Notes under the pieces: model-generated
What the model was told of the DNA's origin: nothing
The model's database searches: none
What the model saw: only the letters and a program-made list of their open reading frames with translations
NCBI RefSeq assembly: GCF_900129795.1
Contig: NZ_FQWW01000007.1
Span: forward strand, 341,374-405,373
Reading direction: 5' to 3'
Origin: Flavobacterium sp. CF108
Lineage (GTDB): Bacteria; Bacteroidota; Bacteroidia; Flavobacteriales; Flavobacteriaceae
DNA length: 64,000 nucleotides
Translations under genes and position numbers: made by a program
Part shown: positions 17,577 to 24,577 of the stretch, in pieces
How the letters are laid out: every line of letters begins with the position of its first letter
Numbering within the stretch: position 1 is the stretch's first letter

Positions 17577-18146
17577 CTACTTTTTAAATATTGTTTCAAT
17601 ATCCGCTTTAGCAACATAAGTGAATTTCCCCTTGGTAAACTTGTGAATGTTGTTTCGCTTGATGATGTTATAAAGGGCGCCACTTGAAATATTAAATTTC
17701 TGCTGAATCTCTGTTATAGTATAACAGTCTGATATCTCTGTATTTTTTTTCTTTTCTTTTGGGCGTATTACAATTTCATAATTAGGTTCGATAATCTGAA
17801 ATAGCGCGTCTAATTCAGATCTCTTAATTACTGTCATCCGCTGGGAGAAATTATAAGCAATAATTTTGTTCTCGTTAATTAAGCGGTAAATAGTCTTTGG
17901 TGCAAAACCAAGCAGTAAAGCCACTTCCTTTACAGTTAAAAATTCTTTGTCTTTAAGATCAAGTATTGGCTTGCTTCTAATAGTTGTTGTTTCAAGATTA
18001 CTGCTAGCTATTTTCTGTTGCCTGGTTCTTCTTTTGTACGCTTTACTGCTGCATGTTAGAGAACAAAATTTTGTCTTTGTTGTTTTTGCTGTAAATTCTT
18101 TTTCGCAAAATTGACAGATTCTGGTCACTTGTATATTTGAACTCAT
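17577..18146 (-). CDS. Zinc-ribbon and double-HTH DNA-binding protein
   Basis: A 189-residue protein with a Cys-rich N-terminal finger (CQFCEKEFTA, then KFCSLTC; four Cys) and two excisionase-type HTH domains: FLTVKEVALLLGF at about residues 67-80, and CYTITEIQQKFNIS at about 140-154, each followed by a recognition helix. This combination is common upstream of Bacteroidota integrases. It probably binds the att region or controls int. I chose the ATG at 18144-18146, preceded by AAAAGAG; a TTG start 7 codons upstream (18165-18167) is the alternative. Confidence 0.8.
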   Translation of the reverse strand: MSSNIQVTRICQFCEKEFTAKTTKTKFCSLTCSSKAYKRRTRQQKIASSNLETTTIRSKPILDLKDKEFLTVKEVALLLGFAPKTIYRLINENKIIAYNFSQRMTVIKRSELDALFQIIEPNYEIVIRPKEKKKNTEISDCYTITEIQQKFNISSGALYNIIKRNNIHKFTKGKFTYVAKADIETIFKK

Positions 18147-18189
18147 CTCTTTTATAATTTGCCCCAATATTTTCTCAATAAGAGTATAT

Positions 18190-18227
18190 AAGTTCCTTTA
18201 AGGGAACTTAAGGGACATAATTTGTCC
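18190..18227. repeat. Paired inverted repeats at the integrase promoter end
   Basis: AAGTTCC/GGAACTT (18190-18209) and GGACA/TGTCC (18213-18227) are two adjacent inverted repeats that also form the direct repeat TTAAGGGA. They lie between the HTH-integrase operon and mnmE, upstream of the HTH gene, where recombinase or excisionase sites are expected. Confidence 0.4.
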
Positions 18228-18263
18228 AAATTTCATATTGATCGTAACGAATTGATTTTGAGG

Positions 18264-18279
18264 TACAATTGAGATACAA
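18264..18279. repeat. TACAA-type repeat, possible arm site
   Basis: TACAATTGAGATACAA matches 13 of 16 bases of TACAACTGGGGTACAA (4189-4204). It lies 120 bases from the mnmE stop. It may be an arm-type binding site of the integrase or an operator. The function is inferred from repetition and position. Confidence 0.35.
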
Positions 18280-18397
18280 AAATATGCAAAAAATAGTATT
18301 TCCTCCAAATAGAAAACCGCATAAAAAAATGCTATAATGTTTATTTATAGTATTTTAACGTTTTATTTAGTAATGTGTTTTGTGTTGTTTTACAGTC

Positions 18398-18415
18398 TTA
18401 TTTTCCGATGCAGAA
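18398..18415 (-). mobile_element. Probable attachment-site core in the mnmE 3' end
   Basis: The last 18 bases of mnmE encode FCIGK and the stop codon, and the element begins just beyond them. In Salmonella SGI1 the 18-bp attB is exactly this codon block of trmE/mnmE (FCIGK-stop). No second copy was noticed in the window, so the other end should lie to the left of base 1. The attribution is inference from position and analogy. Confidence 0.45.
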
Positions 18416-19798
18416 ATTAGCAAAAATATTTCCCAGTAATTCATCATTTGAAACCTGACCTGTAATAAGTCCAAATTGATATAAAGCCTCACGGATATCA
18501 AGCGCAATTAAATCACTTGAAAGATTTGTTTCAAGACCGAATTTTACTTTTTGTATTTCATCTAAAGCTTTTAATAAAGAATCATAATGTCTTGTATTTG
18601 TGACAATAGTTTCGTTGTTACGTAAAGCTCCAGTATTTACAAAAGACAGTAATTTGTCTTTCAATTCCTCAACGCCAATTTTCTCTTTTGCAGAAATTTT
18701 TAAAAGTGTTAATTCTAAAGTTTCGAGTTTTTTATTGATTAAATCAATTTCATTTTCGCTCAATAAATCAACCTTATTTATAACAACCAAAATTGGTTTT
18801 AGAGGATATTTATTTTTAACTTTTTCAATTTCGACAATATAATCAGAACCTGAAACCTGAAACTTGAAACCATCAAACAAGAAAATTACAACCTGTGCCT
18901 GTTCAATTTTTTCGAAAGTTTTTTTGATTCCGATGCTTTCTACAACATCTTTAGTTTCACGGATTCCGGCTGTATCGATGAATCTAAAACCAACTCCGCC
19001 AATTACCAATTCATCTTCAATAGTATCACGGGTTGTTCCGGCTATGTCTGACACGATGGCGCGTTCTTCATTTAATAATGCATTTAATAAAGTCGATTTA
19101 CCAACATTTGGTTCACCAACAATCGCAACTGGAATTCCGTTTTTAATAACATTTCCAACTGCAAACGAATCGATTAATCGTTTTAAAACAAATTCAATTC
19201 GGTTTAATAATTCATGAAATTGTGTTCTGTCTGCAAATTCTACGTCTTCTTCAGCAAAGTCAAGTTCTAATTCAATTAAAGAAGCAAAATTCAAAAGCTC
19301 TTCACGTAATTTAGCAATTTCATTACTGAAACCACCGCGCATTTGCTGCATGGCAATTTGGTGAGATGCTTCATTATCAGATGAAATTAAATCGGCAACG
19401 GCTTCTGCCTGTGATAAATCCAGTTTTCCGTTTAAAAAAGCTCTTAACGTAAATTCTCCTGCATCAGCCATTCGGCAGCCTTTTCGCAATAATAACTGAA
19501 TAATCTGCTGTTGAATATAAGTAGATCCGTGGCAGGAAATTTCAATAGTATCTTCGCCTGTATACGAATTTGGTCCTTTAAAAACAGAAACTAAAACTTC
19601 ATCAAGCGTTTTTTCATTATCTACAATATGACCCAAATGCAACGTATGTGTTTTTTGCTTCGTTAAGTCTTTATTTTTTATGGATTTAAAAACAGAATTT
19701 CCTATTGAAATAGCTTCAGCGCCTGAAATACGAATGATAGCAATAGCTCCGGCTCCAGATGGAGTCGCTAATGCCACTATAGAATCTTGATTTATCAT
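18398..19798 (-). CDS. mnmE: tRNA modification GTPase MnmE
   Basis: A 466-residue GTPase that, with MnmG, modifies the wobble uridine of several tRNAs. N-terminal formyl-folate-binding domain (ATPSGAGAIAIIRISG), central helical domain, then the G domain with GEPNVGKSTLLNAL (P-loop), DIAGTTRDT, DTAGIRET and NKVD. The conserved C-terminal FCIGK is present. Length is normal. It is core chromosome, and its 3' end is the probable insertion site of the conjugative element. A short repeat shared with intergenic DNA lies inside the G domain (18847-18871). A TACCTTTG -7 box ends 5 bases before the ATG. Confidence 0.97.
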   Translation of the reverse strand: MINQDSIVALATPSGAGAIAIIRISGAEAISIGNSVFKSIKNKDLTKQKTHTLHLGHIVDNEKTLDEVLVSVFKGPNSYTGEDTIEISCHGSTYIQQQIIQLLLRKGCRMADAGEFTLRAFLNGKLDLSQAEAVADLISSDNEASHQIAMQQMRGGFSNEIAKLREELLNFASLIELELDFAEEDVEFADRTQFHELLNRIEFVLKRLIDSFAVGNVIKNGIPVAIVGEPNVGKSTLLNALLNEERAIVSDIAGTTRDTIEDELVIGGVGFRFIDTAGIRETKDVVESIGIKKTFEKIEQAQVVIFLFDGFKFQVSGSDYIVEIEKVKNKYPLKPILVVINKVDLLSENEIDLINKKLETLELTLLKISAKEKIGVEELKDKLLSFVNTGALRNNETIVTNTRHYDSLLKALDEIQKVKFGLETNLSSDLIALDIREALYQFGLITGQVSNDELLGNIFANFCIGK

Positions 19799-19802
19799 GG
19801 TG

Positions 19803-19810
19803 CAAAGGTA
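19803..19810 (-). promoter_or_regulatory. mnmE -7 promoter box, leader nearly absent
   Basis: On the minus strand TACCTTTG ends only 4 bases before the mnmE ATG (19796-19798). Transcription would start at or next to the start codon, so the mRNA may be leaderless. No clear -33 TTG was found. Confidence 0.4.
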
Positions 19811-19909
19811 AGAAAAAAGCAGAAATTTCTAAAGTCTTAATCACAGGTTAGTTATCTTGTAAAAAGGTTGAAAATGGTAATTATTTAAGAAATCATTAAC
19901 TGTTAAATT

Positions 19910-19925
19910 CCTGATAATTATCAGG
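19910..19925. promoter_or_regulatory. Perfect 16-bp palindrome before the stress-protein gene
   Basis: CCTGATAATTATCAGG is a perfect palindrome. It lies 21 bases upstream of a TAAATTTG -7 box (19947-19954) for the UspA-like gene, where an operator would be expected. No regulator is known from the window. Confidence 0.4.
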
Positions 19926-19981
19926 CTGTTTTGCATTTAGAATGATTAAATTTGAGTAACAAACCTATAATCTGAAATAAA

Positions 19982-20815
19982 ATGAAAAAGATATTATTCC
20001 CTACCGATTTTTCTGAAGCAGCTACAAATGCGTTTGTACATGCTTTAGAATTTGCCAAAGTTGTGAAAGCCGAACTTATTTTATTGCATACATTTGAGAT
20101 TCCGGTTTATGACAGCCAGTTTTTTCCAGAAAATTATGCATCGATATACAGTTCTATAGAATTGGCAAAATTTGAAATGTTTAAGGATGAAATCCCAAAA
20201 CTTCGGGCAATTGCAGCCGAGCGTAATCTTGATAGCATCGTAATAAAACACCGACTGATGGATGGTGATTTGATTTACAACCTGAAAAATGCCGTTGAAG
20301 AAGATGAAATTGATTTTGTAATAATGGGAACCACAGGTGTTTCTGACTGGACAAAATTCTTTACCGGATCAAATACTAATTCGGTAATTTCAGAAGTAAA
20401 AGTTCCGGTTTTATGTGTTCCTATTGATGCTAAATTCAGGAAAATCAAAACAATTGGTTTTACAACAAGATATCGTGAAAAAGATAAAGCGGAACTTAGA
20501 AAAGTTCTTAAAATTGCGAAGAAAACTGATGCAAAAGTAAAAAGCTTGTACGTTAGATCTTCAAGCACAGATGTTTCGGATATGACTATTAAAGAATGGC
20601 AGACTGAATTTGCCAACGAAAATGTAGAATTCCTGGTGTTGCCAAGTGACGAAGTAAAAGAAACAATTCTTGATTTTGTGCTTTTTAAAGACATCGATAT
20701 CTTAACTACAATTACGCATAAACGATCTTTTTTTGAATCTATTTTTGATTCAAGTTTTAGTCAAAAAATCACAAAAGAAGTTTCTATTCCAGTATTGATA
20801 ATGCATGAGAATTAA
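19982..20815 (+). CDS. Universal stress protein, two UspA domains
   Basis: A 277-residue cytoplasmic protein. The first Usp domain (about 1-150) starts MKKILFPTDFSEAA and ends with the nucleotide-binding style GTTGVSDWTKFFTGSNTNSV. The second (about 155-277) is divergent. Tandem Usp proteins usually bind ATP and appear in stress responses. It stands alone between mnmE (divergent) and the MutS-like gene, with its own -7 box (TAAATTTG, 19947-19954) and a palindrome upstream. Confidence 0.88.
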   Translation: MKKILFPTDFSEAATNAFVHALEFAKVVKAELILLHTFEIPVYDSQFFPENYASIYSSIELAKFEMFKDEIPKLRAIAAERNLDSIVIKHRLMDGDLIYNLKNAVEEDEIDFVIMGTTGVSDWTKFFTGSNTNSVISEVKVPVLCVPIDAKFRKIKTIGFTTRYREKDKAELRKVLKIAKKTDAKVKSLYVRSSSTDVSDMTIKEWQTEFANENVEFLVLPSDEVKETILDFVLFKDIDILTTITHKRSFFESIFDSSFSQKITKEVSIPVLIMHEN

Positions 20816-20857
20816 AATTCTACTTTAAATGTATAGCTTTTTTGTAAGTGTAAAACC

Positions 20858-20865
20858 TATATTTG
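20858..20865 (+). promoter_or_regulatory. -7 box of the MutS-like gene
   Basis: TATATTTG matches TAnnTTTG and lies 20 bases before the ATG at 20886. The nearest TTG (20842-20844) is only 13 bases upstream, shorter than the usual spacing. Confidence 0.4.
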
Positions 20866-20885
20866 TATTTCATTAAATTTAAAAA

Positions 20886-22658
20886 ATGGAAGCATATTTA
20901 AGCAAGGTCGAGCATTATTCAAAAGTTTTTAATCAAACCAGCAAAAGGTACAACAGCATAAGTCTCTTACGACTTTTAAGCATATTTTTTTGTTTGTTTA
21001 TGTTGTTTTATTACATCAAAACTAATGAAATTGGATATGCCGTAACTGCTTTTTTATCTTTTGCCGGTTTTCTTTTTTTAATGCGAATCCATTCGAAATT
21101 GTCTTTTAAAAGAGAATTGACAAAAGCTATTTTAAAAATTAATGAAGATGAAATATCGTATTTAAAAAGAGAAAAGCTTCCGTTTGAAAACGGATTTGAA
21201 TTCAACGATTTTCATCATCCTTATGCTTATGATCTGGATATTTTTGGAGAACATTCTTTATTCCAGAATTTAAACAGAACTGCTGTTTTTATAGGTAAAA
21301 AAACATTAGCAGATAAATTATTAAGCTTATCATCTAATGAAGTTATTCTTGAAAATCAGGAAGCAATAAATGAATTAAAATCCAAAATAGACTGGCGTCA
21401 GGATTTTGAAGCTCTTGCTATTGTCAGTACTGACAGTAAAAGTTCTTATGATTCATTAATTCATTGGATTTCATTTAAAAATAATTCTTTATCTAAAGTT
21501 TTAGTTTCATTTTCGATTATTCTTCCGGCACTCTTTTTTGGTTTTGTCATTGCTTATTTTATTACTTCAAAAGCCATACTTTTATCTTACGCGACTTATG
21601 TTTTTATTTTCAATTTGATTGTTTTAGGAAGATCATTAAAACGAATTCAATCTGAAATTGCCAAAGCAGATAATATTGATAAAACTATTAAGCATTATAG
21701 TTTATTAGTGCAAAAGATAGAATTGGAAAAATTTGAATCAAAAAAACTAATTGCATTACAAAAACAGTTAGTTTCTAAAAATGTATCGGCGAGTTCTCAT
21801 TTAAAACAATTGTCAGAGTTGTTTTCGAGAATGGATACGATCAATAATTTTGTTACTGCGATTGTTTTTAACGGATCATTTCTATTTAATCTGCATGTTT
21901 TAAAAGCGCTTTTAAAATGGAAAGAAGATTATGCGCATGAACTAGAGAACTGGATTAACATTATTGGTGAATTTGAAGCCTTAAATAGTTTTGCAAATTT
22001 AGCGTTCAACAATGAAGATTTTGTTTTTCCGGAAATCAATTCAGAATATAAAATTGGGTTTGAAAATTTAGGTCATCCGTTATTAAATCCAGCGACCAGA
22101 GTAGGGAATGATACTCATTTTTATCCGGAATCTTTTATGATTTTAACCGGGTCTAATATGTCTGGAAAAAGTACTTTTTTAAGAAGTTTAGGAATCAATA
22201 TGGTTCTTGGCGGAATTGGTTCAGTTGTTTGCGCTTCAAAAGCTAATATTCATCCACTTCCAGTATTGGTTTCAATGCGATTATCGGATTCTTTGGCAGA
22301 CAGCGAATCGTATTTCTTTGCAGAAATTAAGCGTTTGAAACAAATTATGGATGCCCTGGAAGAAGGACCTGCCTTTGTTTTATTAGATGAAATTTTAAGA
22401 GGAACAAATTCTGATGATAAACGTAACGGAACTATTGAAGTAGTTAAAAAAGTAATTGCAAAAAAAGCAATTGGTGCCATTGCAACACACGATATTGAAG
22501 TCTGCTTAACAACTAACGAATATCCTGATACTTTAACTAATCAATGTTTTGAAGTCGAAATTCAAAATAACGAACTGCATTTTGATTATAAACTCCGCAG
22601 CGGAATCTGTAAAAATAAAAGCGCGACTTTTTTAATGCAGAAGATGGGAGTGATTTAG
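20886..22658 (+). CDS. Membrane-anchored MutS-family ATPase
   Basis: A 590-residue protein. Two N-terminal membrane segments (about 25-65) and two more near 200-245 flank a helical domain. The C-terminal MutS ATPase domain carries GSNMSGKSTFLRSLG (Walker A) and FVLLDEILRGTNSDD (Walker B, near 500). The N-terminal mismatch-recognition domain of MutS is absent and the Smr domain of MutS2 is not seen, so classical mismatch repair is unlikely. This membrane-bound form is common in Bacteroidota; its role is not established. Followed by a repeat-rich gap. Confidence 0.85.
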   Translation: MEAYLSKVEHYSKVFNQTSKRYNSISLLRLLSIFFCLFMLFYYIKTNEIGYAVTAFLSFAGFLFLMRIHSKLSFKRELTKAILKINEDEISYLKREKLPFENGFEFNDFHHPYAYDLDIFGEHSLFQNLNRTAVFIGKKTLADKLLSLSSNEVILENQEAINELKSKIDWRQDFEALAIVSTDSKSSYDSLIHWISFKNNSLSKVLVSFSIILPALFFGFVIAYFITSKAILLSYATYVFIFNLIVLGRSLKRIQSEIAKADNIDKTIKHYSLLVQKIELEKFESKKLIALQKQLVSKNVSASSHLKQLSELFSRMDTINNFVTAIVFNGSFLFNLHVLKALLKWKEDYAHELENWINIIGEFEALNSFANLAFNNEDFVFPEINSEYKIGFENLGHPLLNPATRVGNDTHFYPESFMILTGSNMSGKSTFLRSLGINMVLGGIGSVVCASKANIHPLPVLVSMRLSDSLADSESYFFAEIKRLKQIMDALEEGPAFVLLDEILRGTNSDDKRNGTIEVVKKVIAKKAIGAIATHDIEVCLTTNEYPDTLTNQCFEVEIQNNELHFDYKLRSGICKNKSATFLMQKMGVI

Positions 22659-22707
22659 AATTTTAGATTTTAGAATGTAGATTTTAGATTCCGAGCTGGG
22701 TGTTTTT

Positions 22708-22851
22708 TTAACGCAAAGCACGCTAAGGTTTTTTTAATGTAAGGTTTTATAAAAAACAAAGTTCGCAAAGCTTGATCAGTACAAAGCTTTGCGAACTTTG
22801 CGTATTGTAGATACAATCTATTGTAAAAAATCTTAGCGTGCTTTGCGTTAA
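22708..22851. repeat. Fold-back palindromic element, copy 1
   Basis: A 144-bp nested palindrome. The outer arms are TTAACGCAAAGCACGCTAAG and CTTAGCGTGCTTTGCGTTAA, and the inner arms are AAAGTTCGCAAAGCTT and AAGCTTTGCGAACTTT. It contains no reading frame of interest. Near-identical copies lie at 39791 and 40863. It may be a MITE-like or REP-like element. The arms point to a stable cruciform or RNA hairpin. Confidence 0.85.
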
Positions 22852-22910
22852 AATTGCACATCAAGATTGCAACTTGAAACCTCAAACCTGAAACAAAAAA
22901 TTTACTTATA

Positions 22911-22953
22911 AAAATGCCTGACGATTATTAATATTCGTCAGGCATTTTTTTTT
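22911..22953. terminator. Strong hairpin terminator
   Basis: AAAATGCCTGACGA (22911-22924) pairs with TCGTCAGGCATTTT (22935-22948), and a run of T follows. It can act for the MutS-like gene, though the fold-back repeat lies between. Confidence 0.7.
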
Positions 22954-23203
22954 ACAATTTTCGGTCAGTTTTTACTTTATTTTCAAAATATCTTTAAAAT
23001 TAAACTCAATTTTTTAGATCTATTTTTTTAAAATTGGCATAAAAAGCAACTTTTTTACCCCATCAAAACCTTATCAAATTATCATAAAAGTTACTAAAAG
23101 CGTGATAAAAGTCAAAATGACAATAACTAACTAAAAACCAGTATTTACTGAGTATTGTGTTTTATTTTAGCAATAAATTAACGATTTATTAAAAATAAAT
23201 TTT

Positions 23204-23219
23204 ACTAAAACGTTTTTGT
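23204..23219. promoter_or_regulatory. Candidate LacI-type operator 1
   Basis: ACTAAAACGTTTTTGT is a 16-bp near-perfect palindrome around a central CG (7 of 8 pairs), as LacI-family operators usually are. It overlaps the upstream promoter region of the regulator gene, suggesting autorepression. A matching site lies before susC (24339-24354). Confidence 0.6.
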
Positions 23220-23232
23220 AAGTTTCGTTTGT

Positions 23233-23240
23233 TATATTTG
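23233..23240 (+). promoter_or_regulatory. -7 box of the LacI-type regulator gene
   Basis: TATATTTG matches TAnnTTTG. It is about 40 bases upstream of the ATG at 23279 and begins 14 bases after the operator. Confidence 0.5.
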
Positions 23241-23278
23241 CGATGTACTAAAATATACAACAATAAATATAATACTTG

Positions 23279-24289
23279 ATGAAAAAGATTACAATTAGAG
23301 ATATTGCTAAACAGGCAGAAGTATCTATTTCTACAGTGTCTTTTGTTATCAATGGAAAAGGCGAGAAAATGGCCATTAGTCCGGCTGTAATAAAAAAAGT
23401 TCAGGACGTTGCCCAAAAACTTCAGTATAAACCAAGCATGATTGCCAGCAGTTTACGAACTGGAAAAACAAGATCGATTGGGCTTATTGTGGAGGATATT
23501 TCGAACCAATTTTTTGCAGATTTGGCACGAGTAATTGAGGATGAAGCAAAAAATATTGATTACAGGGTTTTTTATTGCAGTACGGGTGATGATAATGATC
23601 GTTCTGAAGAATTGATTCAAAGTCTTCTGCAGGCAAATGTTGAAGGTTTTATTATTACACCAACCAGAAATTTAGAGAAAACAATTGGCATGCTTTTAAA
23701 AATGCAAAAACCGGTTGTATTGATCGATAGGTATTTTGCCAATCAAAAAGTAAGTCACGTTTTGATGGATAATTATGAAGGCTCTTATTCTGCAGTGAAA
23801 TATTTGATTGAAAAAGGCAGAAAAAATATAGCCGTTGTAAATAATAAATCTGGAATGATCCAGATGAAATTAAGGGAAAAAGGATATATAGAAGCGTTAA
23901 AAGAAGAAGGAATTTATAATGAGAATTATACGTTGCAATTAGATTATCACTCGAGTGAAAAAAATAGAATTGATGCGATTATAAGTTTTTTTAAACAAAA
24001 TCCAGAGATTGATGCTGTATTATTTTTGGCCAACTATCTTGGACTTGCGGGACTTCAGGCTTTTAGGAGTTTAAAATACAAAATTCCAGAAGATATAGCC
24101 GTTATCAGTTTTGATGATCATGATAGTTTCAAACTGCATACACCTACGATCTCGGTAGTAGCTCAGCCCATTGAAGATATAGCAGTTAAATCAATACAAC
24201 TGCTCATGAGCCAGATGACAAATTTTGATGATTTTAAAATAGAAAAAATCCTCAAAAAAGGAAGATTGATTGTAAGAGAATCAGTTTAA
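23279..24289 (+). CDS. LacI-family transcriptional regulator
   Basis: A 336-residue repressor. The N-terminal HTH (ITIRDIAKQAEVSISTVSF, about residues 3-22) is followed by the hinge helix and a periplasmic-binding-protein-like effector domain (about 60-330) with DRYFANQKVSHVLMDN and VISFDDHD. I use the ATG at 23279; a TTG one codon earlier is not needed. It is the first gene of the mannan locus and probably represses susC and itself through matching palindromes, with a mannose-derived sugar as likely effector. Control by LacI, not by a hybrid two-component system or SARP, is the notable point. Confidence 0.93.
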   Translation: MKKITIRDIAKQAEVSISTVSFVINGKGEKMAISPAVIKKVQDVAQKLQYKPSMIASSLRTGKTRSIGLIVEDISNQFFADLARVIEDEAKNIDYRVFYCSTGDDNDRSEELIQSLLQANVEGFIITPTRNLEKTIGMLLKMQKPVVLIDRYFANQKVSHVLMDNYEGSYSAVKYLIEKGRKNIAVVNNKSGMIQMKLREKGYIEALKEEGIYNENYTLQLDYHSSEKNRIDAIISFFKQNPEIDAVLFLANYLGLAGLQAFRSLKYKIPEDIAVISFDDHDSFKLHTPTISVVAQPIEDIAVKSIQLLMSQMTNFDDFKIEKILKKGRLIVRESV

Positions 24290-24297
24290 CATAAATT

Positions 24298-24338
24298 AAA
24301 AATGATCAAAAAAGTTTAGGCTTTTTTTTAATCATTTT
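24298..24338 (+). terminator. Terminator after the LacI-type gene
   Basis: AAAAATGATCAAAAAAG forms a hairpin with CTTTTTTTTAATCATTTT (imperfect). The run of T lies inside the right arm. It ends just before operator 2. Confidence 0.5.
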
Positions 24339-24354
24339 ACTAAATCGTTTTAGT
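24339..24354. promoter_or_regulatory. Candidate LacI-type operator 2, upstream of susC
   Basis: ACTAAATCGTTTTAGT is a near-perfect palindrome with central CG (7 of 8 pairs), almost identical to operator 1. It lies 224 bases before the susC start. A TAGATTTT sequence (24366-24373), close to the -7 consensus, starts 12 bases after it. Confidence 0.6.
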
Positions 24355-24577
24355 GAAAATATTCCTAGATTTTACTGCTGTTACAGCTGATTTTCTGAGA
24401 AATATTTATATAGTAAAAACCTTGAAATAGCTGCGTTTTTTTGAATATTCATCGTACTATCAGCAAGGTCTTTTATCCAAAATTGAGTTCAAAATTTTAT
24501 TAATTATTTAAAGCAAACAAAACAAAAACACAAACGAAACAAAACAAAACAAAATCCAAAACCAATAACCAAAAAGA
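24355..24577. other. susC leader, A-rich
   Basis: A 223-base gap without a gene. It holds the possible susC promoter close to operator 2 and an A-rich stretch with repeated AAACAAAAC (about 24515-24570), typical of flavobacterial susC leaders. No sRNA or riboswitch fold was recognised. Confidence 0.4.

Larger units (their letters stand above)
22659..23278. other. Repeat-rich intergenic region
   Basis: No gene is supported. The region holds TTTTAGATT direct repeats (22659-22690), a fold-back palindrome (22708-22851), GAAACCT-type repeats (22872-22893), a hairpin terminator (22911-22953) and the LacI-gene promoter with its operator (23204-23240). Confidence 0.6.
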
